A stretch of DNA of 64,000 nucleotides from Simmondsia chinensis (GCA_018398585.1 JAGTTD010000010.1:30854638-30918637); one strand, 5' to 3'; shown: positions 1 through 12,690, counted from the stretch's first letter. Made by a program: numbers and translations. Notes: a model not told the origin generated them from the letters alone.

Positions 1-399
1 GCTTGATCAATATGGTCATGCATTCAGTTATGCATACTAATAGATTGCATCTAGGGGTGCTAATTACTGGTTAATCTAACATTTTACCTGTAACTTTTGA
101 TATAATTTTGTTTACAACACATTTATCGGTTTCTTCACTTATCCATTTTGATAAAAGTGATGACCAATACCTGTCTAGATTACCTAATTTTCCTATCAGT
201 CCAGTAACTAAGTTGTAATTTGATAGCTAAAAATTTTAATTTGAATTTCAGTTGTAATTTAAAAACCAGAAATCTCAGTTCAAATTTTTGTTCACTTTTT
301 CTGCTTTCGGTCCCACTCCAAGAAAGGAAGAATTATGATGCCTTGTAGATAGTGAAGAAAAAATCATCCATGACGCTGGTTTATGTAAGAAAAAGGTAA

Positions 400-606
400 A
401 AAGATGATTTATCTTCTTCATGGCTTCTAAAGAACCGTAGAAAAGAGAGGTACAAAAAACAACTAGACCTCAAAGAACGAAAGGATGTCATCCTTCAGTT
501 GAAGCTTGCTAACCAAGTGCGCCAATGGAGGGAGCAGCCTGTAGCTAAGCATCAGAGTGAGCCAAACATAATCTTTCAAGGAGCATATAGAAAAAGAAAA
601 TCGTAA
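400..606 (+). other. Unassigned short ORF, possible terminal exon or gene scrap
   Basis: An open frame of 68 codons ends in TAA at 604-606. It is lysine-, arginine- and glutamine-rich (blocks RRKERYKKQLDLKER and LANQVRQWREQ), helical in character, and ends RKRKS. A TAA stands directly upstream, and an AG at about 401-403 could be a splice acceptor. I do not recognise the family. It is opposite in strand to the RIF1-like gene and falls where that gene's 3' exons or an intron should be, so it may be a retrogene scrap, the last exon of a neighbour, or chance. Confidence 0.25.
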
Positions 607-846
607 AAGTTCTTCTTTGCTATTTTTGGTATTTTTAGAAACTAAAAACCATAACTTGGAGAAGATTTTTTCTTGTTTATGGTTTTTTTTTTTTTTTTTT
701 AATTTAATCCTAGTTTTAGTGAAACTTTAAAACAGGAAACCAAAAACAAGAAAAAAAAAATAGTTTTCAAACACAATACTTAGTTTCGTATAAACCAAAA
801 ATTACAAATAGAAAATAGTAAGAAATATTGAATTTGGAGAATCTAC

Positions 847-3800
847 CTTAAGACCATATCTACACTGGTAGAGCTTAACCCTTCATTTTCTTTCCTGGAA
901 TGCTTCAAAAGCCTGCATATTGTCCCAGACAAAATCAGCAGATGTAGCTCGACAGTACCATTGACACTATGGAAAGTGAAAACCTGCTTCGTTTGTTTGG
1001 AAGGAAGACATTTTCCTTTCAGATAATATTTCTTGTCAAAAGATTTTAACTAAAGATATTTTTCTTTTTCAAAATTTCCTATGTCTAATTTAAGAATTAA
1101 TTCCATTATATAAATTTAAATGAGTTTGCATTTCCTCCACTTGAGGCTGAGATCCTATTCAATAAGATTATAAAGAGGAAGGTTTTTTCCCTCAAAGGAA
1201 AATCGCTCTCTCTTTTTTTTGAGAGGAGGTCGATTTCTCCTCCATCGATAGAAAATTATCCCCGTAAGGTTATTATTGCTAAATATTTATGTAAGAAAAT
1301 AATAGAAATGGGATGGCTTTCCCTAAACCAAATTGGGCCTAATAAAAGGGAGATTCCACTGGGGCTTTTAGTTTATGGGGGCATAATCAAAACAACATGT
1401 TTTCAGTGTCAACTGAAAACTATTGGTAGCCCATGGGAAAAGCCTAAAAATCACGGGTGAGTTCTGCCAAAAAAAAGGCATGAAGGCCTAAATTAGAAGT
1501 ACATAGCACCGAATCAAATCGCAAAGCCAATGTGTTACCACCCATGCTAGAGTTGACAAATTTTCAGAAGTTCCCAGAAAAGGAATTGGACTGACCTGAC
1601 AATGAACTCCAAGCAATTGACTATGTTACTGGATCTCTTGTAGTCTGAGTTGTTTTCTTCAGGATTTAACTTCTCAATATGAAGATTCTCAGTGATACAT
1701 TGGGCAACGTCACCATAGAGAGAAAATACATTTGGCTCTTGAATTTTATCACTTGCATTGAGCTCCATGAAACACTCATCAAGGAAACCATTCAACAATG
1801 CACAGAGATTCTCAGCAAAACTGTTCACCCTCGATGCATCTGGAATGTGGATGGATATAACTAAGCAATACAATGATTTCCATTCTTGAACAACTCGTTG
1901 AACTATAAGGTCCTGTGAGAAAACTGGAGAAGCTGTAGGGGATTTGCGATCATTCAGATTGCTTAGTGGCCTCCGAGAAGAGTGTATGAAAAGAGGATAA
2001 ATCAAGAGATGACATAATCCAAGACCAAGACCACTAGTATTGATATGCTGCATTTCTGGTGATGAATCCTCACTTGCATCAGGCAGGCAGTCTCTCACAG
2101 CTTCCGTGATTGGGATCCAAGCCTGTGAACAACTTCCATCCGCGTGTCCATATAGAAAACTAACTATAACACGAATAACTTCTTTAGGCTCATTAGAAGT
2201 TTTGACATATTTACAAACTTTCTGTTGGATCAACCTGATGTCGGCTGTTTTTGGGATTAATTGAATCACTGAAGAAAAATACAAAACCGCTAAATAAATC
2301 ATTGGCTTAACCATGTCCATAGAACACAGAGAGCTAATACCCAGCAATTTTTTGAGTCTGTCTTCACCTGCTGATTGAAAGATCTCAACACACTTCAGGT
2401 CCAATGCAATCCTATAAAGAGGAGAACACAGTGTAGAAGGGTCTAGTTCCTCTGTTATAGCCTCTAGAAATAGGAGGCAAGTACCTTGTATGTCAATATT
2501 GCCATCTTCTACAGACAACAAAGCTTCACAAATCTTCTTGCTGAACATCAGAAATGCATGTAAGGATTGCATGATCTCATCATTGGTAGTTGAAGATGTT
2601 ATCAGATCAGTAGAAAGCTCTTTCAGAAAAGAACGAAACAACTTCAATGCAGCATGACAAGCAAACATTCTATTTTCAGGGGAGAAACTAGCTACAGTTG
2701 CTTGATTGATGATCATGTAAATCATTCTTAGAAAGAAATCCACCTGACTAAAACCCCAAGGCAACCATTTGATTGAATATGGCTTCCATGAGCAGTCCTC
2801 TGATGATGAAGTTCCATTTTTACATGTTTTAGATGATAAATTACAGTTAGCAAGCTCATCAGCTTCACATTCATTTTTGCTCTTTGCTTCCATAAGATCC
2901 TCAAGTAGATTAATGCAAAAGTTCCAGGAACAGATGTTTCCCTTCTCAGGGCCAATACTGAAAACTGAATTAAGGATGGGCTCAACTGCTGCGTTTAGTA
3001 CACAAGCATCATTCACAGAGTTATCCAGTTTATGTAGCAGATAGCACCATGTATTCAAGCATGATGATTGGACAGACACATCACATTCACTAGTCATAAT
3101 TCCAATAAAGGGCATCATAATGAGCCTTAAACTTTTTGAGCATCCATCTGATGGACTTCCGCTACTGTTTGCTTCTGATGAATCTTTAGATACTGTAGCA
3201 TCTCGTTGACCTTTATGCTTCTGGCTAATCAGAGTAGCAGAAACTTTTGAAGGGAAATAAATTAGTGCATCTATGAGACCTTCCCAAGCAACCTGTAATA
3301 GGTACACAAGCAGAAATGTCTCCCAAATGAGAGTTTAGGAATGACATCATAAGGTAAAGGAGATGCTCTCAGATCTTTCATAATGGCATGCACAGTTTTG
3401 ATAAATAAAAATGACTAGATCATATGATGGGATACATCTGCTTGTTCCATCAATTAAAAAATCAGTCAACCCATCCACTGAATTCGAATTCCAGTGACGA
3501 CCGTAGATAGGGATAACTAGGCTGATCAGGAATACCTGTGAAGCGATTTGGATCTGTGGATCTTGATCACAAAATGTCTGCTCGGGAATTTTCAGCATTT
3601 CATTAACGAGATGCTTTTTCTTGAGGACATAAGATCCTAGCAAACGAATAAACCACCCCCATGCTTGCAAAGCCTGAGTCTTCTTGCTGTGCCTCAGAAG
3701 TTCCATCATTTCAGGAATCAGTTTTGGCCTAATCTCTTGGACAATGGACTAGTTGAAGATCAAAGGAAAAGAGATCAATTAGACAGAATGAAACAAACTT

Positions 3801-6800
3801 GGAATCTGAATGACTAATACAGTAACCCCAGACAACTTTTAAGGACGCAGAATATGGATCAAATTTGCAACTAGAATATCATATAAATGTTTATGATCAT
3901 CTAAAATTTTAGTTTGTCATATAGCAGTAGGTTTCATTAGGTTGGAAAAATAAGCCAATTTATGCAAGTTGCTTTCAGCAATGAGATATTAACGGAAGTT
4001 GTCCATGAAGATGGAAGCATATGGTGCACTAGCAAATTTGCTGTGCTTTACTGCTTCCATACATGCAATCATATATTCATATAATAGAAGTATCAGCTCA
4101 TGCATTATCATCTCCCTGAACAATATACTAGGGGGAAGCAGAGATGGAATACAATAAGAAAGACCAAAATACCTTTGAGATGTTTAACGTTGGAGGAAGA
4201 ATTAAATGTTTGATCTTCAATAGACATCTTTGGCACATATCCCTCTCTCTTTTATCAGTGCTGAGAAGTCTTCTGTACACAGAAGGAGCCCATATACTTG
4301 ATGTCTCCCTCATCTTCTCACGTGTCTGACTACCTAACTTCATCACTGCCTGTTAAAAGCTAAAACAAATTAAACACAAAACCAACAACGTAAATTTCCA
4401 TTTCATGCACATCAACAGATGAATTACAATATGACCATGGGCAGAATAAAAGTTAAGAGAATTCATGGGTTCACTAAAAATGAAAGATGCAAAAAATGTA
4501 CAAGTTTTTATTTCACTTTTTTTTTTTTTTTTTTTTTTACCACACAAAAAAAAAAAAAAAAAAAAAAATTTGACAATGTCAGTTTTTATCTTCAAATACA
4601 TTCAGATTCCTCTCTGAAATCCTCAGTTGAAGGTCAGCACAAAAACACACAGTCCGGATCTTAGTTCACATGTGGAACAAAGCACGGAGAAGTACACTAA
4701 ATATATAAGTCAATCCTAGCTGCCCTGTCTTGTCAGTTTCTCCACCTCAACTAGGCGAAAGAAAAATGAGACTCTGCAATTTGTCATTTATACAAGCACC
4801 ACTCTCATGACAGTGTCGGAAGCTCCTGTGCCCTTTGCAAAACTAATTAAGAAGCAAAACAATAAAAGAACATTGCCTTAACTACAAAGAAACAGGCACC
4901 AGCTAGACAAGAAAATAACGAGATATCATTTAATAAGAGAAATACCTGAATAGCTTCATACGTCGTAGAGAGTGATCCCATGGGATTGTCAAGGGAATGA
5001 ACTATAGCCCTCAACAAGCTATCGAATTGAGCAGTTAAAACTGATACATCTAGCTGTTGGATGGATATACACCAAACTCCTAAGTTGCATACGGACTATC
5101 AGGAAATGCTCCACCACGTTAAAAAACACCCAAGTAATATAGAATCAATGAATATTCAAGATCAACTAGACTGCTTGTCAATTACCTTAATCTTTGTCGT
5201 AGTTATGAGTCTAGCTAGCAACTCCACCACTATCTCAGCACTGTAACCTGCAATTACGAGGAAGTGGAACTAACACATCACTTTCAAAAAAAGAAGGAAA
5301 TGACATTGCTGTCCTCAGATTGTTTCCTTTTGCATAAGAATCACCCTGTATTTCTTGTACAACAGCAGCTCTTGATATAGAGCTTTACAAGAATCATTTA
5401 GCAACAAGAAGGATATTCAAGATACATGAAATCATATAAAAACAATTTACAAGATCATAATGAGATAGGGTGGAAGAAAATCAGGGATGTAGAGTGAGTG
5501 AAGGTTGGAATTGATGCTGCTGAATCTCAGTTGATCCCTTGGCTTACCACACGCGTGCTCAAGCAGACGGGATGCTGCTGCAATAGTGAGCTTGGCACGA
5601 AGCAGAGAGAATAGAGAAGCAAAAAGGCCTTGGGTAAACAAATCAACAAGTTGATGAAGTGTATGAATATATTGAACATATTGAGTACTGGAATAGCTAT
5701 GGTTAAACCAATGCTGGCATTCTAACACCATATATTCTGGTTTGCCACATATTTGACAAGCCACTTTGGAATTATTGTTGTTGCCCTGAGGCTCAGATCC
5801 AACGTCACATGGCTGGAAGTTTGGGGGCTGCTGAACACGTGGCTGGTGCACGACCCAAAAGAGGAGATAGAATACCTTTGTTCCTTTGATTACCAAACGC
5901 TTGCTGCATGTCGCTCCAGGCCGCAAAATTTGTACAGTGGTCTAGTATGGCATATTCTCCTAACCATACGTCAAAGGTAAGCGTGAAACCACTAAGGTCA
6001 GAAAATGTTTGAAGTGTAGAGTGGGAAGGTAGCCATAACAACCAAAGAATCATATTCTGAGCCAAGGTCAGTGAGAAAAGCATTGACCAAATCACCATGT
6101 GGAATAGGATGCATGGATTCAACTAGGGAATCAGCGATATGCTTCTTATTATTGACGTACCCAAGCACGGTGAGACGATTTTTACGTAATTTATTTCATA
6201 GCAAATACACAAAAGAAGAATCGACAAATTCATAATCAATGGTTTTAAAAAGATGAGTAAGAGATAGGTATAACATGAAACATACTCGGAATCACAGAGA
6301 CAATGGACGGATGGTAAATCATGAACCCCAAGCACTTCAAAGCCAGTGCAGCACTGCGCAAATGCACCAAATATGTGAACATCAAACCAAAAATGAGTTA
6401 TTTGCACCATTAGTTCCTCGAGGTTTTGATTTTGTTTAAATTGGTTCCTTGTTTTTCTTTTGTTTAAAATAACTTTGTTCAAATTAGTCTCTGGTGTCTT
6501 CTTTTATTCAAAAAATTCTACTATATTAGTTTATGACGAATTGGCCCCTACATTGTGACCAAAACTAGTTAAAACTCAACCAAAGCAACTGGGTAAAGGG
6601 GGTAAACCTTTACCACCATTTGACAAATCTTTTAGAGGCCCACTACCCCCATTTTTTACCCCCGATTTGCAGGGTAAAGAGGGGGTAAAATTTTTTTAAA
6701 AATTGCATAATTTTGCCTTTATTTTTACTATAATCCTTTATTTTTACTATAATCCTCTTTTTCTTTACTCTTTTACCTAATTGTCAAATAATTATAACTC

Positions 6801-7346
6801 ATTTACCCCTTATTTACCACTACCTCACTTTATTAGGCATATCCAAACAAAAAAAAGATAATAATGCATTATCCCCCTTTTTACCTAATTGTCAAATAAA
6901 ACATAAAAAGGCGAGGCACCAATTTTATTAAAAACTAAGATGAGGAACTATTTTGAACAAAGTTACAAAAGTGAGGGACCAATTTGAACAAAAGAAAATA
7001 CAAGTAACCAATTTACATAAAATTAAAAATACTAGGAACCAATTTGCACAAATTAAAAACACGAGGCACCATTAGTGTAATAAATCACCCAAAATTAAGG
7101 AGAAAATTCTGAAATGAGGCTAAATAAAGCAAAATCTCACATTTCCTCATCCTCATCTTGCATATCGGCGATCAAAGATGATAAAAGAAGTGGAGTGGAC
7201 TCCACGAGTGGCAAGATTAAAGATTCGTCGATGCTAAACTGCTCTTGAAGGTGCAACAGCGTAGAGTAAGCGAATGATTTGTCCCATTTTGCTGTGGATA
7301 ACATCAAACATTTGATCTTGTCGAGTTCGTTTGCGAAATTCGACAT
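847..7346 (-). CDS. RIF1: RIF1-like telomere/replication-timing factor, 3' end outside window
   Basis: The protein matches the Rif1 N-terminal HEAT/ARM-repeat domain as known from plant homologues. RIF1 acts at telomeres, replication timing and break repair in yeast and animals; a nuclear role here is inferred. I placed exons by GT-AG sites and reading phase: 7141-7346 (starts MSNFANELDKIK), 6286-6353 (ALKCLGFMIYHPS), 5186-5247 (YSAEIVVELLARL), 4946-5095 (SVCNLGVWCISIQQ), 4173-4349 (RRLLSTDKRERDM), 3536-3748 (QAWGWFIRLLGSY), 1596-3292 (begins VAWEGLIDALIY) and, less surely, 847-966. All junctions keep frame, giving about 897 residues without a stop. The family-typical blocks come in the right order, so the gene looks intact. 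In the 1596-3292 exon the first five codons of the open frame (MYLLQ) are intronic. The remaining C-terminal exons should lie left of base 1. Exons 1-7 are firm; exon 8 is a moderate call. Confidence 0.85.
5447..6122 (-). mobile_element. Collapsed Ty1/Copia remnant in intron 2 of the RIF1-like gene
   Basis: On the minus strand the upstream part reads like the end of a Copia GAG domain (HGDLVNAFLTDLGSEYD, near 6060-6120). A CCHC-type knuckle follows (CQICGKPEYMVLECQHW, near 5705-5760). The text then jumps to what looks like the very end of Copia RNase H (HTLHQLVDLFTQGL, near 5625-5670). Protease, integrase and reverse transcriptase are missing between them. Frames are broken by stops, so the copy is dead. 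It lies wholly inside the intron between exons 6286-6353 and 5186-5247. Confidence 0.7.
6394..7088. mobile_element. Foldback/MITE-like element in intron 1 of the RIF1-like gene
   Basis: The left part (from about 6394, GAGTTATTTGCACCATTAG) and the reverse complement of the right part (to about 7088, GTGATTTATTACACTAATGG) are imperfect inverted repeats of well over 100 bp. Both carry repeated units of the form 'caaattggttcct' / 'aggaaccaatttg'. No coding potential is seen. The centre (about 6590-6900) has its own G/C-run motifs, 'gggtaaagggggtaaa' and its counterpart 'cccctttttacc', and may be a second small element. A related element lies at 49093-49512. No clean target duplication is visible. 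Confidence 0.6.
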
Positions 7347-7690
7347 CTTTCGTTGTTTTGGAGACTCGGAGAAGTGAAAAGGACAACGAAAATTGAAACC
7401 CTAATTTATAGGTCAATTATCGGATCATGGCTTTCGCAGGCGGGGTCGAGGGCGAGGACGATACTAAATCTTCTAGTCACATATTAGCAATTTATGTTGA
7501 ACCATTCGGAGTAGATGCATACGAATTTTCTTCTTAGTAACTCTTAAACTTTGCCAAGTTAAATCAAACATAAGTACCCTATTTATCGCTTTATTTCCTT
7601 TGCAAAAAACATGAGTATACTCTACAAAGAGTCATAGCATATCCCAAATATTCTTAATTATAGTTTTGATTTCACTTTTTTTTATACATG
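7347..7690. other. Upstream region of the RIF1-like gene
   Basis: This stretch holds the presumed 5' UTR and promoter of the minus-strand RIF1-like gene. I see no convincing TATA box or other named motif. A GC-rich patch near 7436-7462 stands out from the AT-rich surroundings. Confidence 0.3.
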
Positions 7691-7761
7691 ATAAAGTCAT
7701 AGACTTATGGTGAAATATATACATATATATATTTAACAATAGTAAGACCAGAAAAATCCTC

Positions 7762-8733
7762 TTAAGTCTTCCTTCTAAGCAGAGGACAACCGAAGCCCTC
7801 GGATCTGGAAATAAGGAGGAGGGTCCTTGACGGCGCCAACTCCTCCATACGGTATCCCAATCTCCCATGCCTTTCGTTGGCTAAAAAATCTGCTGATCGA
7901 TTTACTTCTCTATACATATGGAAATACTTGATATGCCTCAGACTCTGACAAATGCTTCTGATTTCGTTTGTGATAACTCTAATGTCACTTGGGGTCGAAA
8001 CTTCTCCATGCAAGGTATTGATCACCACTTTGCTATCTCCTTCAAGAATAACATTCTCCGCACCCTTCTTCACAGCCTGGTAGAGCCCGTCTCTAGCTGC
8101 AATGGCTTCGGCAACTATGATTGGAACATTACCAAGTTTTCTGACTCCGGCAGCAATGATATCCCCCTTCGAATCTCAATGATAAATCCCGATGCCGCTC
8201 TATTGGAGCATCTTGATCCATCAAAATTGACTTTGACCCAACCTAGGTCAGGTGGAGACTAATTCACCCACTTGCTGTACTTCTTTTCGGCTTCGACGTT
8301 ATGAACCCCCAAGCCTTCTTCCTCTTCTATGGAGTTCCTACAATTCCATTCGATAGTTGACATTCTAGTACGATTGACTGGAAGTGCAAGGTTCGACCTT
8401 TCCCCATTAAACACGGCATTATTCCTGTTTTTCCAAATCTGCCAACAAAGCGTGACAAGTTTATCAACATTCTTTTTTCCTTTCCATTGCCTCACCTAAT
8501 AGCCTTGACTTTTTAGGCGGAGCAGAGATCCAATTGGTTGCTACTGCTAAGTTCCAAATCTCAATAGCTCTCGGACAATTAAGAAGAATATGCGACACCT
8601 CTTCATTCCAATTGTCGCACCAGACACATCCAATCTCCCTTTCCGGAAAGCGTTTACTTATTTGGTCCGCTATTGCTAAATAATCTTTTAGTGCTTGCCA
8701 AAGGAACACTTGATCTTGGGGGGGAACATCCAA
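7762..8733 (-). pseudogene. LINE ORF2 C-terminus: zf-RVT and RNase H
   Basis: 8464-8733 reads as the zinc-binding zf-RVT domain (CVWCDNWNEEVSHILLNCP), a Cys-Cys-His-Cys pattern typical of plant LINE ORF2. 7762-8250 reads as a plant-type RNase H: a VNFDGS-like start, then GDSKVVIN and REVNRSADFLAN near the end. A frame break between 8464 and 8495 separates the two. The reading ends at 7762 with TAA. This is the tail of the same polyprotein as the reverse transcriptase at 9237-10772. Confidence 0.8.
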
Positions 8734-9236
8734 CTTCTAAATTCATCGAAATTTCCACCCATTTCTATCCTTCCAGTTAAGATTATGGGCTGACCACGTA
8801 GCCGACATGACACTAAATTCTCTGGTGCTAGTACATCCCCAACACAGATGGAGCTCCAATGGCCTCTTAGAGATAGGTGTACCCAATATGTCATTCAAAC
8901 AGGCAGGATCCACTACCCTCTCAAGCTTTTGTTTGTTCCATTCACCTTTAGAAATAAAATCTGCTACCTTAACAGATAAATCCACCGCCCCCCACCTCCA
9001 TCTCTTGTTTCCACCAGAGGGCCATCCTCAACCCACCAATCAAGCCAAAAATTTATCCTTTTCCTTGTGCCCACTTTCCATTTCAGCCCTTTCTTTAGTG
9101 GCAACCTAATTGCTAGGATTTCTTTCCAGGCTAGAGAATTCGAACTCTTCCTCCTGTACTCAAATAAGCCCTCTCTTTTAAGGTATCTCCCTTTAACTAT
9201 ATCAACCCAAAGATTGCCCTCCTCCTTGATGATTCT

Positions 9237-10772
9237 CTAATCCAGCTTGAAAAGGAAGGCAAAATTAACTGCTTCCAATTTACGGAGACCCAGTCCTCCC
9301 GCAGCTCTGGGCCTACAAATCTTATCCCAGGCTACAAGATTTAGCCCCTTCCTATTTGAAGAATTCCAAAAGAATTTCCTACAGAAACTATCTCCTTTTT
9401 TTAATACCTGTATAGGCAATCTAAAACACCGCATCACATGACTGGGCATTGTTTTCAAGGAGGCCTGGATCAACGTGGCTCTACCTTCCTTGGACAACTT
9501 CCCTACCTGCCAATTGGAGATCATCGTTCCCATTCTGTCTACCACGTTGCCTGCAACTTGGGAGAGAAACCTACCCGAGCCAAATATGCAACCCAAGTAT
9601 CTTCTCAAGGAGCTACCGCCCTGAATTCCAAGAATATCACAGATTCATTGTCTTTGATTTCTGTCCACATTTGAGGAGAACAAAGTTAAGGATTTACCTT
9701 TGTTTACCACAAGGCCTGAATCTTCACAAAATTGTCCTAGTGTCCTGTTAAGTCTTTGTGAAGCCCCCACATTTGCATTACAGAAAAGGAGGCAATCATT
9801 TGCAAAGAAAAGGCATGGGATCGCCCTTGATCCTCGAGTAAGCTTGACCCCAATCCCAGCTTTTTTCTCCAAACTCTGTGCCTGCAAGTTGGTGGCTAGC
9901 ACTTCAAGGCAGAGGATGAACAGGTACGGTGATAGTGGATCACCTTGACGTAGTCCTCTGGTCGGAGTGAACCACCCCATAGGCTTGTCATTCATTAGGA
10001 TTGAAAACGAGGTAAAGGTTACACAATTCATGACCCAGTTGATCCATCTTTGGTGAAATCCCAGCTTTTGAAGAGTACGTTGTAGGAACTCCCACTCTAG
10101 TCTGTCGTATGCCTTCTCCATATCCAGCTTTGCTGTTGTCCATCCTGTTTTACCCTATTTCTTTTTGAAAACTGACATAATCTTGTGGGCCACTAGAATA
10201 TTGTCCTGGATTAATCTGCCCAGGACAAACGCCGCTTGCCATTTGCTAACTATTTTATTCATAATTGGCTTCAGTCTATTAGCTAGCATCTTTGCAATAA
10301 TCTTGTATAATATGTTGCACAGACTTATTGGGCGGAAGTGGTTAACCCTATTAGGACCGTCCAACTTTAGGATCAGGGTGATAAAGGTATGATTCACCTC
10401 TCTCAACAGAGACCCGCCTCTCATTGTGGCCCTGACCGCATTACAAATATCCTTACCAATGATCCCCCAATACGTTTGGAAGAAGAATGCTAAAAACTCA
10501 TTTGGCCCTGGAGCCTTGTGGGGATTCATCTCGAAGACAGCCCTCATTATTTCTTCATCCATGACTTCGCTGATAAGTTCCCTATTATCCTCTTCCGACA
10601 CCCTGGTAGTCAAAGAGTGGAGGGATGAGAAATGGTCCTTCTTACCTCTGGATCTAAATCTGTTTTTAAATTCCTGGATAAAAACATCAGCAATCTCCTT
10701 CTTATCTATTATTACCATCCCTAGGTCATTCTTTATCTCCATAATATATCTCCTTCTCTTCTTTGCATTCAC
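9237..10772 (-). pseudogene. LINE reverse transcriptase (ORF2)
   Basis: The RT palm and fingers motifs are plain: HKAPGPNEFLAFFFQ, FRPISLCNILYKIIAKMLAN, MEKAYDRLEWEFL, GLRQGDPLSPYLFILCLEVL and, as the catalytic box, FANDCLLF. Functional copies have FADD there, so the first catalytic Asp of the pair is Asn. A stop near 10150-10155 splits the domain into 10155-10772 and 9645-10121. A further break precedes 9237-9608 (the region after the palm, MRRYLGCIFGSGRFL onwards). The copy is not functional. Confidence 0.85.
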
Positions 10773-11322
10773 ATTACAGTGGAAAAAACTAGAATTTCTG
10801 TCCCCTTTTATAAGCCATTCTTTTCACTAGAATTTGGCCTAGTACTTATGATTGAAGAACAAGAGATTTTCTCTTTGCATAATGAGGCATTTAAGTCTCT
10901 GATTCAAATTAAAGCTACCTAGGTCGGCCAAAAGTTTGTCCTAAATCTCACAAATTCTACTTTCATTCTTCTCTATATTGTATTTCAGCCGACCAATGGC
11001 AATTTCTTGACTACCTTTAATTTCCTTCTTAATAAGTTTCAGTTTTTGAGTTATTTCAAACATTTTTTATCCCCGTACCTTAGTGACCCAGGCTTTTCGG
11101 ATGATATTCTCCGTGGTCTTATGCTTTGCCCATTCCGCTTGGAAGTGAAATGGGTTCGGCTTTGACAGAGTCTCTTCCTCCATACTTAACAACAGTGAGA
11201 ATAGTCAGAGACTGCACCAAAACCATTAAATATGAAAGTTTTGGATACAATTAGAGCCACTCTTTGTTTACTAAAGCACAGTCCAACCTTTCCTGGATGT
11301 ATATTCCATTTATAGTCCTTGC

Positions 11323-11880
11323 TCAGGTAAATTTATGGCTAGTCCATGGGATGTCATTGAGACCCAAGCATGAGCAAAGATCATTTATCCTAGCTAGCCG
11401 TCTGCTATCGACACGGGCTCCCCCACACTTGTCAGAATTGGTCCTAAGTTCATTAAAATCTCTAATAATACACCAGGAGCTTGTGGTCGGTTGACATATC
11501 TCACCTAACTTTTTTCCAGAAAGCATCCTTTTCACGGCCTTTCATTGGAGCATATATAAGCGTTACCATACACTCTCTACTAATAATTCGGTCTTACACC
11601 AAAATATGCGCTATCATATTGTCAATGTGTAATATATCTGCCTCATAGGGCGACAATTGTCATAAAAGCCACATACCCCCATGTGGTTTATGGGGGGCAC
11701 ATAATGGCCTTTATCGAACCCCATCTGAGGAAACAGCTTATCAATAACTTGAGAATTGGCCAACGGTTCCAAAATGGCAATCATGTCAGGTCTAAATATT
11801 TTAGAAAATCTCTCTAACTCTTGTTGGGCAGACATTCTAGCTATCCATCTAATATTCTAGCAGAGGACTCTCATTAAATC
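11323..11880 (-). pseudogene. LINE endonuclease (ORF2 N-terminus)
   Basis: The minus strand opens at about 11870 with the conserved ORF2 start MRVLC, but a TAG follows where Trp of the usual WNIRG motif stands. The frame then continues RFSKIFRPDMIAILEP, containing the catalytic Glu region of apurinic-type endonucleases. After another break, 11323-11535 gives SWCIIRDFNELRT (normally GDFNE; the Asp and Asn are kept). Several stops make it a pseudogene. Confidence 0.75.
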
Positions 11881-12242
11881 CTAATTAATAAAATGATGAC
11901 TTTACTCTATAATACCTTGTAGCTCGTTGCTACCATTCCTTGCCCCATAGGCAATCAAGAGCCCGAAGCTCGCTCCATTAAGAACATGGTAAAATTTACC
12001 AACATAATACACACATATTGCTATTAAAGCCCAACTCTTAGCTAAGTTGTGGCGAAACATGGGAACACATACAAAAAGAAAGAAAACAATCCAGTTCAAA
12101 ACCAAGAGCATCATATAGTAGGCATAAATAATAAAAACCTTCCTAGTAAGCCTAAATCGCTCAACCCTTAACATAGATTTAGTCCAAGTATAAAAGACAA
12201 CAATGGCACACAAACAAAAATATACACCTTGGATCATTTCTC

Positions 12243-12672
12243 CTAATTTTTAGACACAGAACCCTCAAAGCCCTCCGAGGAGAACTCGTCCAGTCTTGAC
12301 ATTTTGCGCCTATTCATGGAGTCCGCCGAATGATCACCCCTAGGATCCTCAGAGCGATTGGGCTTCTTCCTAGGGGTCTTCTTCCATTTCCTCATCGGCA
12401 CCTTCCAGAAGCCTCTCATAGCCGTTGAGCATTCTTGCCCCCAATCCCAAATTATGCAGCCTATCAGTCCCAACTACCATATGGTCCTCCTTATCATACT
12501 TCACTTTACTAGTTCCCTCACCTTCCTCCTTATTTTCAGTTATGATTCTTAGAAAGGTTTTACTCACCGAGTTCTCACCCTCTTTCGAGCTCGTGTCATC
12601 ACTAACCTCTAACGCTTTCCCTTTTACTTTTTCCATTTGGGCCTTCTTATTGTCGGTCTTTTTATCCATTTC
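12243..12672 (-). pseudogene. LINE ORF1 C-terminal part
   Basis: Two overlapping frames (12370-12669 and 12243-12473) give a charged, low-complexity tail rich in Glu, Asp, Lys and Ser, as is usual for the end of plant LINE ORF1. The sequence starts immediately beyond the left LTR edge of the Athila-like insertion. The N-terminal part with the DUF4283 and CCHC domains is at 20113-20820 on the same strand. I take the two as one ORF1 split by the insertion. Confidence 0.55.
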
Positions 12673-12690
12673 GCCTCCCCTCTCTTGGAC

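Larger units (their letters stand above)
7690..12690 (-). mobile_element. Degenerate plant LINE (L1 type), 3' part
   Basis: Read on the minus strand the domains run in the usual plant LINE order: end of ORF1 (12672-12243), endonuclease (about 11880-11323), reverse transcriptase (10772-9237), zf-RVT (8733-8464) and RNase H (about 8250-7762). Stops and frameshifts separate them. The 5' part of the same element appears to be at 20066-21170, on the far side of the inserted LTR element 12691-20065. No poly(A) tail or target duplication could be fixed at the 3' end. Confidence 0.85.

Noticed and set aside
3293..3307. MYLLQ as the start of a 586-residue protein
   Set aside because: These codons lie upstream of a splice acceptor. 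The exon begins with Val-Ala-Trp at 3292, joined to the exon ending at 3536.
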